Assembly (NCBI GenBank): GCA_028095005.1
Contig: CM051460.1
Coordinates: 158,591,461 to 158,655,460, forward strand
Length of the DNA: 64,000 nt
From: Rhynchospora pubera
Lineage: Eukaryota > Streptophyta > Magnoliopsida > Poales > Cyperaceae
Reading direction: 5' to 3'
Under the pieces are notes generated by a model. It worked only from the letters and a program-made list of their open reading frames with translations, did no database searches and was not told the DNA's origin. This document shows positions 57,160 through 64,000 of the stretch, piece after piece (position 1 is the stretch's first letter; every line of letters starts with the position of its first letter). A program made the translations under genes and the position numbers.

Positions 57160-58465
57160 TAGGGGTGCATAACGTCTTAAACGATCACGAAAGTGATCAT
57201 TTGCATTAATCGTTGCGTTGATGAACGAAAATTTTTCCCTTCTTGCGTTGATCGCAACGTCTTTTGAACGCAAGTAAATTTTTCTTGTGTTGATCATTCC
57301 GTTCACTTGAACGCTCAAAACGGTTTTGACTGTTCAATCGTTATGCACAACAAATACATGGGTGCCAAAATATCCTTTCCTTAAAAAATCTAATTAAAAA
57401 ACTAAATCGTTGTAAATATCAAAGGAAAACCTTCATTCATATCAGATAAAAAAAATTCTAAATCATACCGTCAAGCTCACTACAATTTTTACAAAATAGA
57501 AAATAAAGATGCAAAAGAAAAAAAGACAGAAAAAAAAACTGAGTTCACTAAAACCTGCAACTCAGTCTTCTCTTCAAAGTACTGATTTGCAATTTTCTTC
57601 AGCTCTGCTTGAGAATTCCTGAAATTTTTCACTTCCTTCGCAAGCACCTTTATGTCTGATTTTAATTTCTTCTCTACCTCTTCTAGATGGGCATAACACT
57701 AGTCAGGCAGAGGAACCCACGAGAAACTGCTATTCAACAGCCTCTTAGAAGGTCAGTCTCTGAGAAAATCACCAATCGCCACTGAGAAACTGCTCATGCT
57801 GGTGTTGATTGAATGTCAGCTGCCTCTGGTGCTGTTTTTACCGGCAACAGCAGTAACCTTCACTTATTGCCTCTAGGGTAGTGACTAGAGAAGAAAGGGG
57901 GAGAGGTGAGCGGTGAGTGAGAGAAAGGGATTTGGTGAGAGTTTTCAGTTTTACGAGAGAGAGACAGAGAAGAGGAGCGAGTGAGAGAGAAGGATTTGGT
58001 GAGTGTAGCAATTAGAGAAGAAAGGGGAGAGCAGCGACAGATTTTGAGAGAGAGGGAACTTGATGGGTCTAGTGCTCTGGTGCTTTGGTGCGAGAGGGAA
58101 GTGAGGTTTGGTGCTCTGGTGCGAGTTGAAAATGGTGAAGAGAGGCGAGAGAGACGGATCTGAGGAGAGAGATGAGAAAGACAGATCTACGAGGAATGAG
58201 GCGCATAGGATTAGGCTTTACTCGTTCTCTCCGCCTTCTCCTTCTCTGCAATCAGCAAAATAGCAATTCCATAGAATGCGTAACGAAATAAACGATAACG
58301 GAACAGACCTATTTCGTTAACCGTTCCGTTCGAGAGACGAAACGATTTTTTATTTGCGTTGACCATTTCATTTCTAAAACGAAAAAAAAATCTTAACCGT
58401 TATCGTTTCGTTTCGGACGAAACGAAATGATCGGACGGTCAAAACGACTTCCGTTTTCATCCCTA
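57160..58465. mobile_element. hAT-like element with AACGAAACG arrays and a captured coiled-coil exon
   Basis: 1306 bp, perfect 8-bp duplication CAGAACTC (57152-57159, 58466-58473). Ends TAGGGGTGCATAACG and, in complement, TAGGGATGAAAACG. Both ends are rich in AACGAAACG/CGATAACGG motifs. The internal CGTTATGCAC near 57336-57347 mirrors the left end, so a smaller element may be nested. The core carries a gene-like exon at 57555-57700 (minus) and a GA-rich leader-like stretch at 57880-58240. No transposase. Confidence 0.82.
57555..57700 (-). pseudogene. Captured coiled-coil exon, PX-domain EREX-like protein (tentative)
   Basis: Minus strand reads HLEEVEKKLKSDIKVLAKEV then KNFRNSQAELKKIANQYFEE and KTELQ, followed by donor GTTTTAG. 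It is a charged coiled coil. The KKLKSDIKVLxKEVKxxRxSQ pattern resembles the C-terminal coiled coil of plant PX-domain proteins of the EREX group, recalled from memory and not verified. It has one splice-bounded exon and no flanking exons, so it reads as transposon cargo. Confidence 0.5.
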
Positions 58466-58639
58466 CAGAACTCCTTTGTTTTTCTTTTTGTATACCTTCT
58501 CTAATGATCTGTTCACTTAGACCCAGAAAACTCTTTAACTTTGGACCAATCACATAGTTTATTCTTAAAGCCCATCTTTGTCTGAAAAGCACTTTTTTCA
58601 TAAGGCCTTGTAAAGCCCATAGCTTCACTCTTTTCCATC

Positions 58640-60305
58640 TTAAGAACAACATTTTGATTTTCAGGGTCTAAGAACTTATCTGACTGTTCCAGATGTTTAT
58701 GAAATTCTAACCTCTGTAAACCCGGTCTTTACAGTGCTTTCTTATCTTCTACTACTTTTCTTCCATCGCCATGATTTTCTATCACAGACGTTGGACTTTG
58801 AGGGCAATCCGATGGCTGTAAAGACCCACTGGATGGAGGACTCCTAGAGTTATAATATTTATGCAATTTTTCATGGCTATTTAATATTTATTAATTCTTT
58901 TCTTGTATTAATATCTTGTGGATCCTCTTCATCATCATCCTCACTACTCCAACCCTGTTCATATGTATCATCCTCCCCAATTCTTACCGAATCCGGCACC
59001 CAAGTATCAAAGTTCCAATCTATAACAATTACTCTACAACTTCTCCATCTATTTTTCCCATAAAAAACATCCAGATATTTTATAACATTCCGGGGATCAT
59101 CACAATTAATACTCATCTCAATCAGGGGCGAAGCTACATGAAAATTGGTGAGTCCATGGAACCACCTCAAAAAATAAAATTTACTTGATATTATATTTGT
59201 TTGTAATTAAAAAAAATTCACAAGAAATTAGGGATCCATCTTAAAAATTTGAAGGACCCAGCTGGACATGTCGTGTTTGATTTGAATTGCATAACGACAC
59301 CTAAAAAATTGCATAAGGACCCAGGTAGCATTTGTTCCTGGCTAATAGTTTTCTTCCCTCCTATCCAATGAATCTTATTAAGACAAAACTTAGAATAGAA
59401 TGAAATATTTGGATGAAAAATTATTTGTAGCATATATATACTAGCGTGAAGCTCGTGCATTACGTGATTCATTTATATAATATTTTGTGAACTTTAGGAC
59501 ATTATAAATAAAAACTACCACAAATGATCAAAAATACAACTCAGATATTATATAAAAACTATCACTAAAAATAAAAAAAATAAGTGCTCAATGAGATTTC
59601 TAAAGAACTTATTACGCAAAATTATGAAAAAAAAATTCATAGAAAATTATTTTACTTTTTTGTTGCCTTGACATTTGAATTATTATATTGTATATTAAAT
59701 ATATTATTTTAGATTTTTTATTATTATAATATATATTTGATTTTTTTTATCTAACATTATTTTAGAGTTGTATATTTAAGAATTATTATTATACTGTGTC
59801 TATATTAGACGTTACATCATACATATATTTTCAAGAAAAAAAAAATTTACGAACCCTGCTAACATGAAATTCTATATGTTCTGTCAAAACCATCCAAATT
59901 TTCCTCATTTATATGTTCAACATACCCCATCGTTGAGGCTGCTCTAACTATTTTATCCCTAATCCAAATTTAGATAGGAAAATTTAGAATTCTTATCTGG
60001 ACTCTATACTTCATACAGTGAACGTATTCTCCTCTATGTTGGTCATAATTTAAAAACCACCATCTGTATCTTAATCCCCATAGAGTCATATCTTCAATTA
60101 CTGCATTCGGTTCTAAAGCCAGAGGTAATTTAATAAGATAAGTTCTATTTGATACTTTCCAGAAAGAAAAGGAACTCCTCACCACTCCATATCTTCGTGC
60201 TAAGCTGGCCAATAAATGATTTATGTTAAAATCTCGGCCTCTACTATCATCAATTGCAATTATTACTTGTTCCAACTCTTCAATTTTTTTCCTGGTACTC
60301 GCCAT
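58640..60305 (-). pseudogene. Retroelement-type hypothetical protein relic (DUF4283-like), interrupted
   Basis: From ATG at 60305: MASTRKKIEELEQVIIAIDD, NHLLASLARRYGVVRSSFSF, WKVSNRTYLIKLPLALEPNA and YVHCMKYRVQIRILNFPI, a layout like the N-terminal gag-like domain of plant zinc-knuckle proteins. After about 800 bp of unrelated, transposon-like DNA (about 59105-59950) it resumes NCDDPRNVIKYLDVFYGKNR, WRSCRVIVIDWNFDTWVPDS and an acidic EDDDEEDPQD. A further open stretch spans 58870-58480. I cannot assign a function. Confidence 0.45.
59443..59480 (-). other. Candidate Helitron 3' end
   Basis: CTAGCGTGAAGCTCGTGCAT on plus resembles the inverted Helitron end at 7376: CTAG, about 11 nt, then a small hairpin. 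It lies inside the interrupted relic. I could not locate the matching TC end. Confidence 0.3.
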
Positions 60306-60407
60306 CCTCGTCTATGTGTACTGAAAGTCTCTTCACCGGGGAGGTCTTGTATCTGTACCCCTTGACATCCCTCTTTATCTCTCCTTAACCGGAGATAAAA
60401 TCCTTTA

Positions 60408-60596
60408 GGCTTCGTTTGGATGGCTTCTTTCCGGAATAAGGAATAATGAATAACCACTTTTTACCAATAAATTTATTTCTAACCATTCAAACTCTTCACA
60501 AAAATTACACACTTCCCAATAAATTTATCCCTTCCCAATAAATTTATTTCCTTCTTTCTTCTTCCTACCTTATTCTCAACGTATCCAAACGGAACC
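60408..60596. mobile_element. Tourist-like MITE (TTA target)
   Basis: Starts GGCTTCGTTTGGATGGC, ends GTATCCAAACGGAACC, with TTA on each side (60405-60407, 60597-60599). It sits just upstream of the 60305 ATG. Confidence 0.8.
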
Positions 60597-60714
60597 TTAA
60601 AGAATTGCTACAAGGGCTTTCGATGATCTCTATTCCAAGGAAAATTTGAGGATTTTAAGGATTTAGAAAGTATCTAAAATGGAGAATTATTTAGGCTTCA
60701 AAGAGAAGATTCGC

Positions 60715-60785
60715 TTAGAGAGAGAAACACTCAAACAGTAACTTTAGAGAGAGAAACACTCAAACAGTAACTTTAGAGAGAGAGT
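60715..60785 (+). repeat. Short tandem duplication (~29 bp, two copies)
   Basis: AGAGAGAAACACTCAAACAG with flanking TAACTTTAGAG occurs twice in tandem. Confidence 0.8.
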
Positions 60786-60806
60786 CTGTGTTAATTCTAT
60801 CATCGC

Positions 60807-61151
60807 TTAGGAATAAGAGAAATAGCATATTTTTAGACGAAAAACATTAGGGGTGTGTTTGGATACATTGGGAATAAGGAATAAGCCCCTTATTCCTTAT
60901 TCCGGTGAAAACCAAACAACGAAGGAATAGGGAATTTAGGTTTATTTCGGCCCTTATCCATATTCTAACAAAACCAAGGAATTTGGATAAGGAATAAGGA
61001 ATAGGCTTATCTCTATTCCTATTCCCTATTCCCAATGTATCCAAACACACCCTAGGAAGTGTGTAACTTTGTGAAGAGTTTAGATGGTTATGAATAAATT
61101 TCCGTCTAGAAAAAAACTATTCTTCTTATTCCTAAGCGATCCAAACGGCCC
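60807..61151. mobile_element. MITE split by a second MITE
   Basis: The left piece CGCTTAGGAATAAG (about 60807) and the right piece ending CTTATTCCTAAGCGATCC and CAAACGGCCCC are the inverted halves of one MITE of the 'gaagtgtgtaa' family, whose outer left terminus is lost. Another MITE (60851-61052) sits between them with a TAG duplication. Confidence 0.7.
60851..61052. mobile_element. Tourist-like MITE nested in another MITE
   Basis: Starts GGGTGTGTTTGGATACATTG and ends in the exact complement. The perfect inverted ends are about 26 bp, with TAG on both sides (60848-60850, 61053-61055). It belongs to the same terminal family as 43743 and 43981. Confidence 0.88.
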
Positions 61152-62345
61152 CTATGTGACTATGTCATTCGACTTAGAAGTACAAGTCATCTAAGATAGT
61201 TTATCTGTTGTCAAGATTTTTGAGAGAGAAAACATCTAGTTAATTTTACCAAATGAATTCCAACATCATGAAAAATTGTATTTTATATGTTCGTGATTAC
61301 CGATCTTTTTTTTTTCTTTTGTTTACAAAGCTCTATTACAACAATGCGTCTATCTTCATTTAGTTTTAAAATGATCTGCAATTTTAAAATAAGTACAATT
61401 TCATGATTAGTTAATCAAATATTGTGAGAAAGCTATATAAAGTTATCCAAAAAATTAATGATTTGATCATGTATAAGTTTTCTTTCCACCTACATATATT
61501 TCTAAGAAATATTTTTGTTTATTATGCATAAACTGACTTTTAAATTAAATATAAATGGTTCGGATCTGATCAGAGCTCAACGTGTACAGGTATTGGACTT
61601 GTTAGGCCGCATCTGAATGTAGTTGACTCACACCCAAGTCTCATTGACCGGATTCTTCCAGTGTTTGACAAAATGGAGACAACATTTCCCTCGTAATGAT
61701 TGTGATTTGTGAATAACAAATGCGTGAGGAATAAAAATATTGATGTATGAAACATTGCAAGAACGTGCGCACAAGTTTGGAAACTTTGCTGTCCGCTGGA
61801 GAGTGGGGAGTGACTGTTGTATCGTTCGGATTTAACAAAATCTTTATTTTGTCAATTAGCCAACTAGCACTTAATACTAATTATTAACCTTCTATTTTAT
61901 AGGGTTCTTCTCTTGTGCCTACTATATCCTTTTTCTGTTTTAGCATTGAACTCTTTTAATAATAACATCGCACATAATTCTACATGACAATATATGAACA
62001 ACTGCTGTCAAGTAGGCACTCAAATTGAAATTAACTGCCGAGTAATAACACAATTAATAACAATTAAGCAAATAGACAAGCAACTGAATATACGGATATA
62101 TGAAATAAAACATAGAAAAGAATATTTTGACTAAGTAAGCCTAAAAGCCATAATTATATTTATAATTAAACTTTTAATAAAAGAACCCAACAATTATCAA
62201 AATTTCGTTTACCACCCTCCATTATGTACATTCATCACATTGGAATAAAACATAGCATAATCAACTAATCCAGATCAAACAAGAAGTCAACAGTTTACCT
62301 CATAATCCCCAAATTTAAGACATAATTAATCTAATCTAATCTAGT
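61152..62345. other. Intergenic DNA and 3' flank of the ZAT-type gene
   Basis: AT-rich. I see no gene or bounded repeat. Confidence 0.5.
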
Positions 62346-62942
62346 CTAAACCATTGTCGACAGCCTCTGTTTCTTCACCTCCAGATTCTCCTCCACTTTC
62401 ACCTCCACCTCCATCTCTTGTACTGCCTCTGGCGCTGGCATGTTCAAATCCCAATCCAACTTAAACTTCCGCGGCGCCGCTGTACTTATTGTTCCTTCAT
62501 AGTGCTTTCTCTTGTGGCCTCCTAGCGCCTGACCAGAAGGGAACTTTTCCAGACAAATCGAACACCGGTGCTCCCTCACCCGTTGCACACCGGGTACCGC
62601 CTCATTGCTCGATGCCGGCTTCCTGTGGCTAGTCTTGTGGCCTCCTAATGCCTGGTACGAATCGAACGACTTGCCGCAGACCGAGCAAGAGAAAACCGCC
62701 TTACCGCTACCAGAACTAGAGCCGGGCTCGAAGCGGGTCACAACTCTGTTGGACCCAGATCCGGATTGGTCGCGAGAGAGCAACATCAGTGTCAGAGCGA
62801 GATCCTCCTCCTCTGTTCTGGCCACGACGGAGACGGCGGTGGTGGGGGTAGGGGTGCGGCGGCGCTCAGATCGCTTGCGCTTGACCCAGCCTTCCCTACG
62901 AGGAGAGCTCGGCTTGGAGGTGTCGAGTGCGTCGAGAGCCAT
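62346..62942 (-). CDS. ZAT10-type C2H2 zinc-finger transcriptional repressor
   Basis: Single-exon ORF of 198 aa, as usual for C1-2i C2H2 proteins. In order: a basic B-box-like KRKRSERRR near residue 23; an acidic-leucine L-box-like EEEDLALTLMLLSRD near 45; zinc finger 1 FSCSVCGKSFDSYQALGGHK (about 84-106) and zinc finger 2 HRCSICLEKFPSGQALGGHK (about 125-147), both with the plant QALGGH signature; and a C-terminal EAR repression motif KLDWDLNMPAPE near 160. Such proteins are nuclear repressors of stress-response genes (ZAT10/STZ, ZAT12 type; established for the family). The ATG at 62942 is followed by the conserved MALDAL start. A TATA box lies about 100 bp upstream. No defect seen. Confidence 0.93.
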   Translation of the reverse strand: MALDALDTSKPSSPRREGWVKRKRSERRRTPTPTTAVSVVARTEEEDLALTLMLLSRDQSGSGSNRVVTRFEPGSSSGSGKAVFSCSVCGKSFDSYQALGGHKTSHRKPASSNEAVPGVQRVREHRCSICLEKFPSGQALGGHKRKHYEGTISTAAPRKFKLDWDLNMPAPEAVQEMEVEVKVEENLEVKKQRLSTMV

Positions 62943-63041
62943 TGATTTGTGGAAAAGAGCGCGTGAGATTGACTAAGAAAGAGAGAGAGAGGAGAGACGA
63001 AGAGACAAGAAACTTAGAGGAGAAGGAGAGTGAGTGGGGGG

Positions 63042-63050
63042 GTATATAAG
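63042..63050 (-). promoter_or_regulatory. TATA box of the ZAT-type gene
   Basis: CTTATATAC on the minus strand, about 100 bp before the ATG, followed by a CT-rich leader. Confidence 0.65.
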
Positions 63051-63069
63051 GAGAGAGGAGGAGTGAGTG

Positions 63070-64000
63070 GGAGAGGTGTAGTAGGCGGCGTGAGGCAAGG
63101 GTAGAGTCGGTAGGCGATATTTGTGGGGCCACATGTCAGTGACTGTAGATACTTTATAAGGAAAGAGCGAAGGGTTTAATTTTTAATTATGGGGATATTA
63201 TTTTGGGATGGTTAATTAACAATCTTTCTTGGAAGGAAGTTTTTAGCAAGTGGTTATGGTTATGCTGACGTATGTTATGTATGGTAATATGGTATGAAGG
63301 AAAGCTTCCAAGAATAAGGTGCCTTTCTTAATTTGCCTTTTAGCGTGTGTGGAAAGAAATTCTATTAAGGGCAGAGATAATGTCTTGTGACAATAACAAT
63401 TAATCATAGACGCTTATTTCTGGTGATGACAAAGTAAAACATTGAGCTAATATTTCACCTTTTGGAAAACAGGGGGCGAAATCAAATCAGTGAATTAGAA
63501 GGAAATATAAATGGAGGTTCTCTAATTAAAATTGATAAATTTGTTGAGGATCTTATTTAGCCATTGCACCGATCAGTTGGCGAGTGAATCAGTCAAAAGG
63601 GCCATATCTTTTTAGAGCGATGAGCTTTGTGCAAAAAAGACAAGATTTAACGTGATGTGCTCCTGGCGGTTATATGTGGCATGTTCTGTGTAGCCACGCT
63701 AAAACTGCTTGATCGTTTTAATATATTTTTTTAGGAAATTTTTCTGTGAGAATAAATTTTGAATCTGACTTTAATCACAACCATTCATTAGTTCTAGTTA
63801 ATTATTTTTTTAAAAATGTGCGGTTGAGATTAAAATCCGATTTAGAAATTAATTCTCACGGGAGAGTTTCCTTTTTTTGGGGTGTCCGAACTAATCCATC
63901 ATAGCATTTCACTTTTGAGAGAAGTTACAAGCTTACTATAGCAATTTTTTTTCTTCATTTTATTTCTTTTAATTAATTATCACATTAATATCATGTTTTT
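63070..64000. other. Upstream region of the ZAT-type gene
   Basis: Presumed promoter and intergenic DNA. No further gene is visible to the window end. Confidence 0.5.

Noticed and set aside
62605..62976. Plus-strand ORF of 123 aa
   Set aside because: Antisense shadow of the ZAT-type zinc-finger gene. The GC-rich coding region leaves the opposite frame open.
1..64000. tRNA, rRNA or snRNA genes
   Set aside because: I scanned by eye for B-box-like GGTTCGAATCC patterns and found only isolated near-matches without a cloverleaf. A tRNAscan or Infernal run would be decisive.

Overview
This is AT-rich plant nuclear DNA. GT-AG introns of plant size, a plant-type BUB3, an IFRD-family gene, a ClpB3-like gene and a ZAT-type C2H2 zinc-finger gene all point to a flowering plant. 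Genes are sparse, and most of the window is transposable elements and gene fragments. I cannot name the species from sequence alone.

Layout. 1-2789: 3' part of a BUB3 gene (+). 3878-4785: decayed LINE (-). About 6155-18512 is 'block A', which ends in a scrap of a ClpB-like gene. It carries a 6.4 kb Helitron (7376-13780) holding an unidentified minus-strand gene, which is itself broken by a solo LTR (9655-12043). Block A also carries a MULE with long inverted arms (14664-15495) and a hAT-like element with a MULE nested in it (15691-17933). 18966-21690: one hAT-like element and one MULE. About 22570-24960: tandem array of ~140-150 bp units with a short LINE inside. 24983-30669: giant solo LTR with a nested Pack-MULE candidate (27990-29744). 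32090-32467: IBTK-like gene fragment (-).

35172-38904: intact IFRD-family gene (+). 40190-41365: TIR element. 41440-43690: broken partial duplicate of the IFRD gene. Fused directly to it is 'block B' (about 43690-50063), the paralogue of block A, with a different set of insertions. Block B runs into the ClpB-like gene remnant (49549-54302), which has lost its first exon and its M domain and has a frameshift. 56040-60305: pseudogene pieces with a DUF4283/zinc-knuckle look (-), split by Tourist-like MITEs and by a hAT-like element carrying a coiled-coil exon. 62346-62942: intact ZAT-type zinc-finger gene (-).

The main value of the window is blocks A and B. They share a backbone but took different insertions, so each serves as the other's empty-site control. 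Several elements can be bounded to the base this way: 8-bp target duplications for hAT-like elements, 9-bp for MULEs, A/T insertion for the Helitron. At one site (GTTGGGAC) both blocks were hit at the same base by two unrelated hAT-like elements. The three genes that look functional are BUB3 (spindle checkpoint), IFRD-family and ZAT. They share no pathway that I can see.
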